A DNA stretch of 64,000 nt from Papilionanthe hookeriana x Papilionanthe teres (GCA_022702705.1 CM040433.1:19104682-19168681), one strand, 5' to 3'; shown: positions 12,170-49,099, numbered from the stretch's first letter. Numbers and translations are program-made. The notes: generated from the letters alone by a model not told the origin.

Positions 12170-12452
12170 ATACAGCAAATCAAGGCTAAAAATCATTAAA
12201 ACAAAGTAGAAATTTAAAACTTAAGACAAGTGTAATTAAAATATGGTAAAATTTTGTGAAATTCAGTTATCAGTAACTAACACATAGTGAATTGGATAAG
12301 ATGCCAACGACTTAAAAGGGAAACAAACAAAGATTATTTTGTAGGCAAGTAAAATACATGGCATTCTGAATGAAATATAGATTCATTTTGAAACTGATAG
12401 CATAAGCTTCCATTTAAAGCATTCTTAATGGAATTGTGAGTTAAAAGCATAC

Positions 12453-35137
<22,685 letters not shown>

Positions 35138-35600
35138 CTTTCACCTGAAACACCCCAAGGGCACCATCAAGGTAGGGATCACGGGCCGTAAAGGCGACTT
35201 CCAGCACCCATGGTCGACCAGGATGCCAGCATTCACACCGCGGGCTCCTCCCCAACCTGCAAGAAGAGATCTCTAGAACCACTGGGAGAAACGTTACTTC
35301 CCTGGCTACGGTGCACTGCACAGTAGTAGATCCGAGAGAGCTGAAGGAAATGGAGACCAGGAGGAATGGGGTCCAACAGCGACTGGAGGAGAGTGCGAGT
35401 GTAGAGAGAGGAGAGAGAGGAGAGGGCAGCTGGGGCGAGAGGGGGTTTATCGATGCGCATTAATGAGGTTAACACTACTTCCCTCTCTCTACAGTGACGC
35501 GTGCTCCCGCTGCTCTTTTCCGTTCTCGCCGTTCCTCTGCTCGGGCGCTCTGTGAACGTTGTGATTGGGTATTGCTTTGGTAAAAAGGCAAGCATGTGAA
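35138..35600 (-). promoter_or_regulatory. Probable 5' UTR and promoter of the ALE2-like gene
   Basis: This GC-richer island lies upstream of the signal-peptide ATG. It includes CT-rich tracts (ctctcctctctctcc) typical of plant core promoters and 5' UTRs, and several short upstream frames. No clear TATA box was seen. Confidence 0.4.
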
Positions 35601-38600
35601 TGGACGGCTGAGATCCTGCAGCACATGAAGATCACAAATTATTAACGGACTTGTAGTGAAGATCGAAGACTGCATTTGAAACAATCAAATTTAAAAATGA
35701 TAGGAGGGGCAATATTAAAGAGACTTCTCCTTTGCTTAATAATATATCACATAAGGAGGAGGAAATCACCAAGACTTATGATTTAGATCAAAAGACTTAA
35801 AATAAAATTATCATTTTTGTATGCTTTTTGAATTAATATTTATTTTCCATAAAAAAAGCATATATTATTGAAACAATTAAAGATGAACTTATGTTGTAAG
35901 GAACAATTAAAGATATATGGATGTCTATCCTTTAGCCACTAAGTATGGAAATAATAATTGATAAATAATATGGAGAAATTATCCTTAAATAAAAAATAAT
36001 TAGATTAAATACTAAGTAATATTATTATATTTAAAAATGTTATAGTATTCTCCTACTTGACCTATTAATCTAAATTTCAGGCATGTTATCGTATGTACAT
36101 CTGTGAAATCTCGCTTAAATCATTATACTTACATAGAAGTTTAAAAAAAAAAATTAAGGGCATTTACCTGCACATCATAAAATTCCTATATATAAATATA
36201 TATGGCCAATTTTCTTATATTTATTTATACAGTAACTTATTGTTTAAATCACATTAAAAAATCATTATATTAATTCATCTAAAATAAAACTCATTTTTTT
36301 CCATATATTTTGATTTGATTTGAAGCAGTAGGTGCAATATAAATATATCGAAAGCTTTAAGTGTTCTGTTAGTACATAAATAATAACGTGCTATGTAGAA
36401 CTGAAGAAATCAATAAAGTTTGAATATTTGTTTGACCACATTAAGATGACCAACTCTCAAATAGATAACAATTACTTCTTGAATATTCCTTCCAAGAATC
36501 ACACTAAAACAACATACCTCAAGGTGTTGATCCACTCAAAATGATAATAACAAGAAGGGTTTGAAGCTCTAGGCTTAATATGAGATCGTAAAGACTCATT
36601 AGTTGAGTTCCAAGCGTCACCTTGTCAATACCAAGGGAGGGCTCACATGATTGAATCAAAAAAAAAAAAAAAGACATTATATGTTTAAGGGTGATCTCAT
36701 ATCTGCTCATACCATGCTTAAGAGGTCAACCGAGCTAGATCGGCTACCCAATTAGCCAGCCTATTCTACCAAGAGACTACGGCGTTTTTGTATGAACTAA
36801 CTTAAACTTCAATTTTATGTTTGTGTGAAGGAAATATGCCTCTTGTATTTCTTTGTATTTTAATATGTATATTGCTTACTCTATAGACCTATTATAGCAG
36901 CTTAGACTTAAGATTCATTCCTATAAATAGGAGATTCTTAGGTGGCACAGAATTATATAAAGGCATCTTAAATTTATGAATTTATTTTCCAAGACATGTA
37001 TTATAGTCTTTGAAGTGTTCTCATGCAGACTTATTTTTTGTGGACATGTTTTTCTCTTACCCATCTCATTTCTTCTAGAATGGTAAAATTCAAGTGTGAG
37101 CCATGAATGATTCGAGACCCAACAACTTTTTAAGTGTGGTGAGTGTGGATACATGCATGAAATCATATTAGTCATAAAGATTTGCTGGATAGCCTAACAT
37201 ATATCTGTGGAGATGATCAACGAGAACAGTATTAACTCAAAAATATTTACAAAATTTCATAGCCATGAAGATGACTTAAAAAGAGGAAATATTAAAAGAA
37301 ATATTTGGAAAGAGTTTAGAATGATTGATCCAAGGAATTCTAAATTAGATTTTGAGAGTAGCGTTGAGAGTGCAACCGTTTAAGGACTCAATCATATTGA
37401 TGCTTAACAAAAAAAAAAGTCCAAAGGGAGAACATTATTATCTCTAGATATGACCTAATATCTAAACTATGAAAAGAAAAAAAAAAACCAGTTCTTGAGC
37501 CCAAACATCTTAAAGGATGGGTGAAATGGAGGAGTTTTCAATTGATGAATGCCTTTTCTAGAGAAATCATAAAGATTAGATCTCCCCCAAGATTCAAGAT
37601 TCTTTACCTAAACTCATATAAAGGTTGAACTAATCTAGTCAACCATATTGCATACTATGAGTTAACTATTTCACTCCTAAACATTAACAATGTAATGATG
37701 CATCAATTATTCTTCGTGACCCTTAAGAAGGCAGCACTCATATGGTTTTATCACTTGAGATGATCACATCTTTTGTTAAATTCATAAATATATTTATCAC
37801 TTAGTTTTCCCATTTCAAACAACCTCACAAGAACTCATAGGTAATACTAAATATTCATTAGGTATTAGGCATTTCTTTTATGTGTTTCATAATGAACTTC
37901 TAAAGAGCATTAAAGATTATAAACTTGAAGGTGGATATGTCTGAAATTGCTTTAACCCAAGGTCTTTGAGAAAAACCATTCAGGCATGCACTCTTGTCGA
38001 ATTGCTTAAGCTTGAAATGTCCATGTGATGCCAAAGAGTATAACAATAAAGTCAAAGTACATTTTAAGTGCTCCAAATAGCAAGATCGAGTTAAAATTCA
38101 AAGGCTACATCTTAGAGAATATATCCATCTAAAATTGGCACAATCGAAGGTTGCTTTCTCAAATAATTCAACAATCCTCCAGCCCCTATGAGTTTATCAA
38201 CAACTGAGATGAGAACTAGTTGATAGGGAGGAAACTAACTTGAATATGCTTAATTCATGCAACAGTGTTTGTCATTCAAGTGATGAACTGATTGAGTAAA
38301 GATTGTTCTCATGAAGAATAAGATCAAAATTACATTTTAATTTAATTACTAGCCCTTCGTTCAATTGAATTTTATCAAATCAAAAATTAATCTTTGGATT
38401 TTTGTAAAATTTTTCTATTATAAAAATTAAAAACTTTAATTTTTAAGATTTTTCAAATGACAAGGTTCTCTAAACTGATGATACCTAAAATTCAATAATT
38501 TCATACTATGTTTTCGTATAGGTAATTATCAATCGAAGATAACAAAACTCTTTACTCCCTATTGTTGCTTAAAGAGCATTGAGGCTTCATAATACTTTTT

Positions 38601-41020
38601 AATTTAACTATACCATGTAGAAGCCTTCAACATTCCTTATTTATCCTTAGATAGCAGCTTTTAAAAATTATATTCCTATTCTTTGAGTCAAGATGTTAAC
38701 CCTATTGTTTCACTTTTTTTATCGAATTTCTAGAAATAGTTTATTTTGAAATATAGTCGGCCAAAATATACATAAATTATAGTTGTGGTTGATTTAAATA
38801 TGTAGAAATTTATTTTTATTTTAAATTGGTTGCGCACAAATATAAATAACTTTATAATGAACACCTGTTCAAAGAAAAAAGAACTTAGTTTCTACACATA
38901 TTCACTAGAAACATGCATAAAAACATGAAACTAAATATAGTACATTACAAAGTTAGAAGAAATTGAACTTATTTTAAGCCATAGAATACTAAATCTTCTC
39001 TTCCTCCCCTCCACTTGCATTAGTACAACATCTTAGTCTTACTCTCAATCATCTAATTTACCCACAAAATATAACTAAGTTCTTAATACACTCTTCACTA
39101 ACTCACACATACACCCCACTACCTATAATTACTTCAAACTACTCTAGTCTGCTTCATAACACTTATAGGTCTACTCTAAAATTAAATGAAAACTATTTTA
39201 TGGGGCCATCCCATAACGATGATACGGATAGTTTTGTGGCACTGCAACACCAAACTCTTAATTTTCATTTTTTTATTTTCATAATGACAACGTTGTACCT
39301 TGTTACATAGCAATGCAGCACTAGAATATAATAACTGGGCCCTACATTCTATATCTTTGGATTGCACACCTATGTTGGATTATTGTTATAGCAAAATTGC
39401 TTTTGTAGCTTTCTTACGATAAATATTTCAATCCTCTAAAAATTATTATCATGTCAATTTCTTGCAACAAACATGTGATAAATACAATTAAAACATACAA
39501 TATCACAAGACTTAAACATAAATCACACCTAATTTTTATGCACTTTACAATTTAATAAGATTTCTCAAAACTAACCTATTACTTGTCCTCAAGTAATCCT
39601 AACAATATATTTATATTCTTAATTCCTTTAATAGCAAATTTCGATTAAATTATAATTTTAGTGAAAAATAAATTTTTTTTAGTATTTCATTCTAAACCAT
39701 AAATAAAAAATACTCAATAACAAAATTATTCGCTAAATTTTCATTTTCATTGGTATTCATATGAATCTTAATTTATTAATATTTTATTTGAATTAATTGA
39801 ATTGTAAATATTTTAATTAATTTAAAATAATGAAAATCCTTAGCTCATTTTTTTTGAGTGAGTGCATAATAGGTGTTTATTTCTAATTACAATACAACTA
39901 ATGAAATTGTGCTAAAGTTTGTTAAGTCAACTTATAAGAATTCAGAAGACACTTAAATATTATATATCAAAATTTATCCTGATACAATTTATTTACTCTT
40001 TTCTTCTGTTATTTTTTTCATTTTATTTAAAAATTTTAAATTCTATTTTTTATTTTTCATTTCGGGCTTTAAAGGATCATCTTTATTGGCAAAAATTTTT
40101 AAAATATCATTATCTAAACTAAATTTCATTGCATTCACTATACTTTAGTCAATAGTAACCTTTTTTTATATCAACTAAAATAATTAAGCATTAGAACCAT
40201 ATATACGTCTAAATAATTAAATCCATTTTTAGTCAATTACATGTTGAAAAGTATGATATTTGAATCTACCAAATCCCAAAAAATAACTTTAGTAATGTTT
40301 TAATGATTTTCTTATGAGAGTTAAAATTTTGAATTTATTATTTTAAATCTTTTAAATAAGTTATTTTGTTAATAGAAGGTACTTAAGTCATAACTCTAAG
40401 TTTTAATTACTTTGTAAACAAATAGAGGATTGCTTAAAAGACATTACATTGTCATAACATGCAAGACTAGTGTTGCATCACTAACAGACAATGCTGTGGC
40501 GTCGTTATGCTAAAAAATTAATACAACAAGTCAATCTGATTTATTGGTACAATTTGCGGTGTCGTTATGCTCACAAATTGAGACGACAAAGTAATGGAAA
40601 GTTAAAATTTACAAATATATAAAAAAAAAGCTACAGGTATATATAACATGTTAATAAACCCTCAAACATAAATTTTATTATTAAAATAAACAAATGAGTA
40701 AAAATATAATACATAAGAAAAGAATAAGTGCAATCACAATGCAATATGTAAACAACAAATGCCAAAATAAGACAAAAGTAAGACAACAAAAGCAAGAAAG
40801 CACCCATCAACCTTCTCTTGTCTTCTTCTTCTTCCTGCTTAATTGACTGGATTAGGCCCACTTAGTGCTTAAAGAAAAGGCATAAAATATATATTGTTGT
40901 TCCATAGAACAATTGCGCATTGCACATACATATTAAATATATTTATTTTGACTAACACATCCTCAATAATCATATCCACTAATTAAGGAGCTATTGTTGT
41001 AAGATTAATTTCTCCTAGTC
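35601..41020. other. Intergenic AT-rich DNA
   Basis: No gene, RNA or mobile element could be supported. Open frames of 60-90 codons occur on both strands but look random. Confidence 0.5.
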
Positions 41021-41023
41021 TTA

Positions 41024-41288
41024 GGGTGCATTTGGGGAGTCAGTGCGGAACTGCGCCGCAGTTTTTCCTGTTTGGCAAAACTATATTTTGTCAGCATTCT
41101 AAAATAGCTAAAGGTGAAAGCTGTGTTTTCCTACTATACCTGACTACTTGCGGTGGCTACTGAAAAGTTGTGGTCTGACTTAAAAAAAAATTTGTAATAG
41201 CGCACTTGAGCTTTTTAAACGTTAGACTTCTTTCTTGATGAACTTGCAGTTGGTTCTTCAAAAAGCTGCAACTGCCCCAAACAAACCC
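41024..41288. mobile_element. Tourist-like MITE
   Basis: A 265-bp element with inverted ends gggtgcatttgggg and ccccaaacaaaccc is flanked by TTA on both sides (41021-41023, 41289-41291). The subterminal parts, tgcggaactgcgccgcag and agttggttc...agctgcaact, are also partly palindromic. No coding capacity. Confidence 0.85.
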
Positions 41289-41291
41289 TTA

Positions 41292-42830
41292 GTCTCCTAA
41301 GGATAAACAAGGGAATTAAATTAATGATGGATCATATGTTACATAAAGCCTTTCTAAATAATTTACTCCCTGTATGATAAGATATGGTGAAACTACCTGG
41401 ATCTTTAAGTTGCTAAGAGGTCTCTACTAGAGGAAAACAATACATTTTTTATAATACAAGTCTTAAATTCTTTTTATTTATATGTACTATTATAAATGTC
41501 CTTGGTGGATTTTACACAATTAAGCATTTATTCAAGAGCTTTTGTAAAAATAATATTTATGGTGTTGCAAGCTTGAAAGTTATTGGTCAAGTTTTTGCTT
41601 CTAAAGTTTTTGGGGAAATACTTCTCCGTTCCTTAGAAAAGTGAGCCACCGATTTTTAAGGGAATGATTTGGAGTCCTTGCAAATTGGCCTTGCAGTCCT
41701 TTCTAAGTGCTAATCATGGCGGTGGTATTTTTTTAACTTTTCTAATAGGATTTTTTTCTCTCTTTTTAAATCTTCCATGGATTTTTCAATTGGCTAGTTA
41801 TACTTAAAGATCAGTTCTTCCTCTCTAACCACCTCTTCTAGCTCCTTCCTACTCGTAAGTTTTATCGTTTTGCATTTCTCTACACTTTTATACTCATTTC
41901 TTCACACAAGACATATACCCACAGTGATGTTTACCTCCCCTGTAAGCACTTACAGTCTTTGATTCTTACTTCCAAACCTCGAAATTGCTTGAGATCGAGT
42001 GTCTCCTCATGTGGAACTTCCTCCTTGGGTTAATAGTGTTCCTTCGAGCACATGAAGTTTACCCCTTCCTCTCTATTGCACAGTTAGGGCACAAAAAATC
42101 CCCTCAATCATTTGGGTTCACGTCGATGTCAGCTTCACATGACAATGTGAATCTTACCCTTTTCTCCCTCTTTTCCTATGGTTTCTTCCCTCCTCTCTCC
42201 CTCTTAGGTTTGTTGATTAGAATTGATTTAATTCTAGCGAGGAGGTGAGTTTTTTCTAATGGACATATCTTTTTTCATATATATTATTATATTATAATAA
42301 TTATTATAATTATTATTATTATTATTTATTCTTTATTATTATTTTTTAAAATTTTCAATTATTACAATCTCCTCTCCTTATAGTAAAATTGTCCTTGAAA
42401 TTCAAGAACTTCATATCAACTAATTATTTTGCATATGAAATATGAATTACCTCTAAATTATAATAAAAGTCTCATTCTTATTAACAAAAATAGATGTGAT
42501 AAATCTTTTATCTGGGAAAATATTATCCAACTAAACATCTCCAAATATCCAAATCATAATAGCATAACTAAAACAATACTTAACTTCTAAAATCAAAATA
42601 AATAAAAATATTCAATAGTAGTCAACTAGCATGAAAGATCACATAAATATCTATATTAATATATTACTAATATGGTATATTAATATATTACTAATATGGT
42701 ATATTAATATATTATTACTATTAATTTATTATATATTATAATTTATGAAGTTTAATTTTTTAAAATATCATAAATTTTTTATATATAATTATTTTAAATT
42801 ATTTAATATTTCAAACAATAATGATTTGAT
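41292..42830. other. Intergenic AT-rich DNA
   Basis: No gene was recognised. A tandem ATTAATATATTACTAATATGGT repeat lies at 42650-42715 and TA/ATT low-complexity sequence at 42285-42360. Confidence 0.5.
42652..42712. repeat. 22-bp tandem repeat
   Basis: The phrase tattaatatattactaatatgg is repeated almost three times. Confidence 0.85.
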
Positions 42831-42970
42831 CACGAACAAACACATCGTTGTTCGTGTTTGGTTCGTTTAACTAACCGAACGAAAAAAAATTTATTTGTGT
42901 TCGTCTCGTTTAATTTTCAAACGAATCGAACACGAACTGTTCGCGAACAACGAGTTTTTTTGACAACCCT
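42831..42970. repeat. Transposon-end-like gttcg repeats
   Basis: Words such as gttcgtgtttggttcgttt and cgaacacgaactgttcgcg recur on both strands and end in ttttgacaaccct. This resembles the ends of common plant DNA elements, but no opposite end was found. Confidence 0.35.
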
Positions 42971-43249
42971 AACCATAATGATGGTGTCATGATGGTGTTT
43001 TAACCATGGTTAAAATGGTGGTTCATGGTCTCATGAGCCATGGGAGACCCATTGGTGACTCCCCATAAATTGAATTTAAATTTAAAAATCAATTATGCAT
43101 TTATGATGCCATGTATGATGTAATAAACTTAAATTTAATTTGGGGTTATTTAATTATAATTTCATTTTTAATTAATTAAAATGTAGAAAATGATAACATT
43201 AACCCATATATTAATCAAAATGATTTTGAAGGTTAATCATTTAATTAAT

Positions 43250-43690
43250 TTTGTTGATATGGTTCAAAATTAGGTATTTTGACCCAATTTGACTAAAGTT
43301 GACCATGGTTGATCAGGGTTGACCTAGGTGATTTACTTAACCTTGTGATGGTTAAATTAATCATGAGGTCATTAATTTTGGTAATAGGACCTAGGTTTGA
43401 CTAGGGTTGACCATTTTTTATCATTTTGATGTCTTAAATTGATCAGATGAGTCAAATTTGACCAATTTTGGTGTCTAAGTTGACTTAGTGGTCAATGGAG
43501 TTGGTATTAGGTGAATGTGGTGTTCATTGGGTCAATGGGTTGACCATTTTGACCTAATTTGACCAATTGGATCAAAATTTGATCAGTTGGGTTAATAGGG
43601 TGGCCATTGGGTCAATGAATTGACCAGTTTGACCTAAGTTGATCATTCGGGTCAAAGGTTGACCAGTTTGGTCAATAAAGTGGCCATTGG
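43250..43690. repeat. TTGACC-rich minisatellite, left half
   Basis: Imperfect units of about 75-80 bp contain gggtcaatgggttgaccatt, ttgacctaa and ggtcaaaggttgaccag. The array is cut by the Athila-like element and continues at 56671. TTGACC/TTGACT is the W-box bound by WRKY factors. Confidence 0.8.
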
Positions 43691-45488
43691 TGACTTGACC
43701 GCAATTAATCAAGTAAACTAGCTTATAAAATTATGGCCAAATTTGATCCTAAATCAGATTTAGCGGCTAATGTACGATATTTTAAAGATTAAAGATTTTA
43801 TAAATAAATATAAATCGTACAATAGAGGTACTACGTAAGTATACGTATCGTTTCAAGTAATATAGAGCTTTCTAATTAAGCCCCAGATATCGATCCCCAC
43901 GGGGAAGTTTAAGTATAAATAATTAAGAAAAGAAAGATGAAAATCTATTTATAAACTAATCAATTAACAAGTATGAATATGCAAGTTATTAAAGTTGCAG
44001 TTATAAATAAAAATAGTAATTTAAATTCTTTAACACAATAAACAAAGATTCTATCCCTATACGAAATATTTAATGATTAATAAACATCTAAATTAGTTTG
44101 AGAACTTAGAATGTTGTATTGTGACGAATAGGAGCATAAATATTATTTATCCTTTGGTCCAGCGTATAAAGAACATTGGCTAGTTTTAGAAGATTGGATC
44201 AGGATGTATTGTTAGTAGTAAGGGACGAATTTCTAGGCTCTCACTTCTAGTTTCCTCCCCAGGGGTGCCTATGTCGGGCCTACTAGTGACCCGTCACCTC
44301 CTCTTTAACCAAATTGATAGAATTTAGCCTGTCACTCTAAAAACATATTCAATTTTGCATCCTTCAAAGATTATCTCCCTATTTATTTGCACTTCCCTCT
44401 TTAAGGATTTATCATCTACCTTTCCAAGGGAAATGTGATACTTACAAGTTAAGAATTCTTAGCCCACGATCAGGTCTTAAGAACTCTCCACAGATTTTAA
44501 CATTACAAGTGATTAAGTTGTATTGTAAATGAAAATCATGTAAAGTAACATCACAAATTATTGATGAAGAAAATAAGTTCTCAAAACTAAATTAAATATT
44601 TATCTAAATCATTTCATATTCGTAGGGAGAAAGACAAGAAGGCTACTAAGAAAGCATAGGATTCACACCGCAAACCATATTTGTATAATTCAAATTCAAA
44701 GTACAAACTTAAGAACCAAATTATAAATACTTTTCTGGAATGATGTCCAAGCAATCCTTTGAACTTTCTTTGACTCCGACTGACTTCTATAAGACTCCAA
44801 CTCCAGCAATCACACTATAAACACTCTGAACTCTCACTAAAGAAAAGTAAATAACTCTAAACACTCTTTAACTAAATGAAATGGCACACCTCTTTCACTA
44901 TTATAACACTTGCACACTCCAAATGACCACACATTGCTGTAAAATTGTTCTCTATTTATAGAGCTTCAAAAATGACTAGGGGTTGCTTTAGGAACCTCTT
45001 CAAAATTCATCCAAATTTGTTGAATATTCTAGAAGGTAACTGTGGCATCTAGGTGTCAGTCTTCCACGCGAATGAATGCGTCCCTTCAGGTTTTGAGTCG
45101 CACCTCTTTGTTGAATAACTAATTCCTTGTGTCTAAATTCATTCTATCTTGTTTATAGCATATGAGAATTTGTCCAGAGGCTTCTAGATTGTTTCTGAGT
45201 CATCAATAACCGTCACAAAACTGTCTAAGAACTCTCTAGATTCCCTGCTGAGTTTGGCGCCTGTGCGCCAGATCTAGCGCTTCGGCGCCATAGTCAGCCT
45301 TTTTTTCTTTTTTTCTTCAATTGACTAATTTTTGCTCTTTTTACTCCTTTTTTTATTCTTTTTCTTCATAAACTTATTTTCTTGTACCTGTAACTAAAAA
45401 TATAAGAAATACCTTTCATTAAAGCGTAATATCCTTAAAATATTAGTTAAAAATGATATAAAAAATTAGGTAATTTTAAGGGTGATCA
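43691..45488 (-). repeat. 3' LTR of the Athila-like element
   Basis: It begins TGATCACCC and ends GGTCAAGTCA on the minus strand. It includes a ggcgcc-rich stretch at about 45250-45290 (ggcgcctgtgcgcca, cttcggcgcca). Confidence 0.9.
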
Positions 45489-45505
45489 ATTCCCCCAAAC
45501 TTAAA
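45489..45505 (-). promoter_or_regulatory. Polypurine tract of the Athila-like element
   Basis: TTTAAGTTTGGGGGAAT on the minus strand directly precedes the 3' LTR. Confidence 0.8.
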
Positions 45506-46787
45506 CGTTGCTTGTCCTTAAGTAACTCTTAACTCTTTACTACTAAAAGTAATAATCTATGGAAAAAAATCTTCTTTAAGACTTCTATAACTGTTTATTT
45601 TATAAATAGAATAATGAAACTTAAAAAGCTTTTTAAATAACTTAGGCTAAAACCAAAATATGTAAAATATTTAATATGCAAGTGTTAAGAACTCTCTTCT
45701 CCTATCTATTTCAAAAAAATAATTGCAATTTGTCACATTAAGAACATGTAGATAATTTACAGAAAAAAGATTTTCTTGATAACTCTATTAGTAAGGATGC
45801 TTATATATAAGACTTTAAGTAAAAAAAATTGCATTAAGTCTCTTCCTATAAGTTAATTAACGTGAAGCCAATTTTAGATTTAGGCTTCTCCTTAAGTTTC
45901 TCCTCATTTTTCTTTTTCTTTTTCTTTTTCTTTTTATATTTGGATTGCTTTTCAATCTTATATATTTTTCTTTTCTTTTTCAGGGATTGTTTTCAATCCT
46001 TTTTCTTTTTCTTTTTCAAGTGAGGATTACTATATCTGGATAGCCTGTTAATGATTTTGAACTTCACTATCCTTAATTTATATTTAAAGACTTAACACAT
46101 TTTTCATTTAATGAATATGTGTTTAGCAAAATATTTTTTATAGAGTTTCAATTCTATCTTCTCAAGTAAATATCTAGATTCCTTAATACTTTCAAAAATA
46201 CAATATTTTTTATTTAGATATTTTAAGCAAAATTCTAACATCTTTTTTATTAAATAATTACAATTTTTAGAATTATCCCTTGTTATATAAAAATACTTTT
46301 ATAAGTTTATTATAATATTCATGAAAATAACAGTATATCTATCTTAAATTAATTTTTCTTCCATAGGTTATGTTATTAATTTTGAAAATATTGTTTACTA
46401 AGGACAAGTAAAGTTTAAAATTTAAGTTCTTTTCCCTCTCCCAAACTTAATTCTTTTAATAAGGTTTTAAAACATTTTTCACTATGAAATTTTAAACTAA
46501 GCAAGAAGAAAAAGGTATGACATTTAAGGTATTTAAAACAGTAAATAATACTGGTATAAGCAGCGATATAAAAGAGTAGCAAAGTAAATAACAATAAGAA
46601 AATTAACACTCTTTTACATTTTTAAACATTTAACAAAACAACAGGAGCATAAATAGGATTAAATTCTAAGCAATTTGATAACAGAAATAAAATGACTTAC
46701 TACTAAGTTCTCAATCAGTACAATAATACATGAAAAGTAATAAACACTCATAATAGACACATCAGCAAAGCAAAGAAAAAATAAAGT
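45506..46787 (-). other. 3' non-coding region of the Athila-like element
   Basis: T- and TTC-rich sequence, including a ttttctttttcttttt tract at 45905-46015. No protein frame is supported. Long 3' spacers are common in Athila elements. Confidence 0.55.
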
Positions 46788-47760
46788 CTAATTATCCTTA
46801 GTTGCCTCCTCATCGTCAGAAGAATCATCAGGGATAGGACTTCTGGGGTTGACCCATGGGGTGAATTTAGGACATGTAGGAAATTCAATATTCCTATCAC
46901 CCTTCAAAAATTTTACCAGTGCTTCATTATACTCCCTAACATAGTCACTCTTCCTCTGTATATATCCAGACACATGATCAATCTTACTGTCTATCTCATC
47001 TACCCTGCATTGCATCAAGAATATATCACTTTGATGCTCCAAATATCTCTGATAAACAATGTTCCACACATCGGGTGGAGGCTCAGAAGTAGAAGTAGAA
47101 GGTCCAGTGCAGAAGTAGAAGGCATAGAAGAAGTATATGCTGTAGAACCTTGACTTTTTAACTTTCCATATGTATCCACATGAGTTTTTCCAATTGGCTT
47201 AAGTGGCTTAAGCATCTCTTCAGAATCAGAATAAGCAATACCGACATTCTTGCAAATCGAGAAAATGAGAGCTGGGAAGCCTAAACCAGAAATAACACTT
47301 CCACTAGCTGAAGTGTTGATCACATCATACATAATGGCTCCCACATCTATAGGCTTCATTTCTTAAATGCAGTAATTTAAAATTGCTCATTTTTTCGTCA
47401 CTTCACTCAGGTGATGTGATGTAAGAATACAACCATAAATAAAGTAATGCCAGGCCTTAGAAGTTGCATTAAGCATAGAAGAGGAAAAATTTACCCGTTT
47501 ATTGTTCTGGATTTTCCACGATCCTCTTCCGTCAGTCAGGTAAGCCAAAATCTCATCAAGCTCTCTTTCAGAAGGAACAAAAACATCATAAAAGCAATCT
47601 ATAGCAGGGGATAAACCGTAAAACATGTTGATAACTTTAGGAGTAAACTCTACTCCCATTACCCTAATATAAACTTTATTGTCAGTTGTTTTTGGAAAAT
47701 TTGCATAGAATTCTCGAACAACTGAATTGACAACAACTGCAGAGAAATAACAGAACTACT
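46788..47760 (-). pseudogene. Athila 3' ORF (env-like position, plant transposon protein domain)
   Basis: Three blocks read in order on the minus strand. The first, 47387-47760, has VVREFYANFP, GVEFTPKVINMFYGL and a WKIQNN segment. The second, 47015-47359, has GAIMYDVI and GLGFPALIFSICK. The third, 46788-47069, is a C-terminal segment with an acidic DDSSDDEE tail. The pattern is that of the plant transposon-associated protein often found downstream of integrase in Athila/Tat elements. A stop near 47370 and frameshifts break it. The function of this ORF is not established; only its position is envelope-like. Confidence 0.65.
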
Positions 47761-48703
47761 CCCACTTTCAAGTAGGAATAATATTCTTGATCAATCCTCC
47801 GGGATGATAAAAACTTCGTTCCGCTATGAATTTCCGAGATGACTAGAATTCATTGTAGCGCACTTGAGGACTTGCGCTAGCTAACTTGGACTGATCAAAT
47901 TCACTCCGCTCCTTTCCTCACTTCGATTTTGGTGTCATACTGTAATTTTAAAAATAATTCCAAATAATTTAAAATTCCAAAACATTACACAAAATCTAAC
48001 CTTAAAACACTATATTAAGCATAGATCCATGGATTTTCTACTAAAAAATCAAAATTTTCTTCCAAAATTTCAGCTCTATTCATATGTAGAGAAATCCATG
48101 GTGAAAACTCAAAATAACTATGCCAAAGTGTAGATTTAACCTCGAGAAGTTGGAATATGGTGTTTTTATGCGTTGAAACTTCATGAATCAAGCACAATAA
48201 GGAGCTCTAGAACGAGTTTTCGTGAGTTTTGGGGAAGGAGATGAAACTTAGGCATTAAAAATGGTGCTGAGTTCGGTTATATGACCAAATTTTCATTCAG
48301 GTGAACCAGCGCCTAGGCGCCAGATTCGCCAAAAATTCCCAAATTTTTACATTATGTAATTTAGGTGTTTCTAACCTCTATAAACATAAAATTATGTCAT
48401 AAAATTCATTAAACATCTCACAGAAATTAAAAGTAAATATGCAAGTCCAAAATAGACTCCAAATTTAAGATTCATTCCAAACACAATTTGATACAATCAA
48501 ACTCAAATTTTACTTCATTTCATTTCAGATCTTCAAGATAAGGTTTAAATAAAAAATACAAAATACATGCATACACAACTTCTCACATCTCACAACAACA
48601 CATAACAATCACATAAATCACTTACAACACATCAAACAATTCACTTAACACTTCATAATCACAATCAATCTCTCCACATAAAGTCACCCTAAATTTTAAG
48701 GAT
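47761..48703 (-). other. Spacer in the Athila-like element
   Basis: No protein frame is supported. It contains a gcgcctaggcgcc palindrome near 48310. Confidence 0.5.
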
Positions 48704-49099
48704 TCACATCAGAGCCTTCGTTAGTTCCACAAGGTAATTCCTTCGAACAAAGATGTGGAAGAAAGGGACACAATGAAATTTCAAGGCCGTCTTTTCAACA
48801 ATCCATTTGTTTTGAGCATACATGGTTACCTGGTAGTCTTTAAATGCAGCAAAATGATCATATTGTACCTTCATTTGCCATTCCATATGCTCATATTGAT
48901 GGTACATTTCATACATCTTTTCTCCAATATGCACCAATTCTCCTTCAATCTTCTCAAGTTGACCAAAAAGCTTCTCCAATGTCATGGCTAAGTAGCCATT
49001 GAAGTAGGTTTGAGAATCCTTCTGCATGAATTTGGCTTTCCCTCCATTCTCCATTGTAAATCTCACCATAGAAGAAATCAAACCTTTCTTTTCTCTCAA
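48704..49099 (-). CDS. Unrecognised ORF in the Athila-like element
   Basis: An intact frame of 131 codons is rich in Glu, Lys, Met and Tyr, with long predicted helix-forming stretches (LEKLFGQLEKIEGELVHIGE) that could form a coiled coil. There is no membrane segment. It lies between integrase and the 3' ORF. I do not recognise it; it may be an accessory Athila reading frame or its N-terminal part. Confidence 0.35.
   Translation of the reverse strand: MREKKGLISSMVRFTMENGGKAKFMQKDSQTYFNGYLAMTLEKLFGQLEKIEGELVHIGEKMYEMYHQYEHMEWQMKVQYDHFAAFKDYQVTMYAQNKWIVEKTALKFHCVPFFHIFVRRNYLVELTKALM

Noticed and set aside
1..12330. Kinase C-lobe exons left of 12453
   Set aside because: I looked on the minus strand for the catalytic-loop, activation-segment and GTFGY/APEY words and found none.
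12185..12452. Extension of the kinase exon beyond 12453
   Set aside because: The frame stays open to 12334 but reads through a good donor site into AT-rich sequence without kinase motifs, so it is intron.
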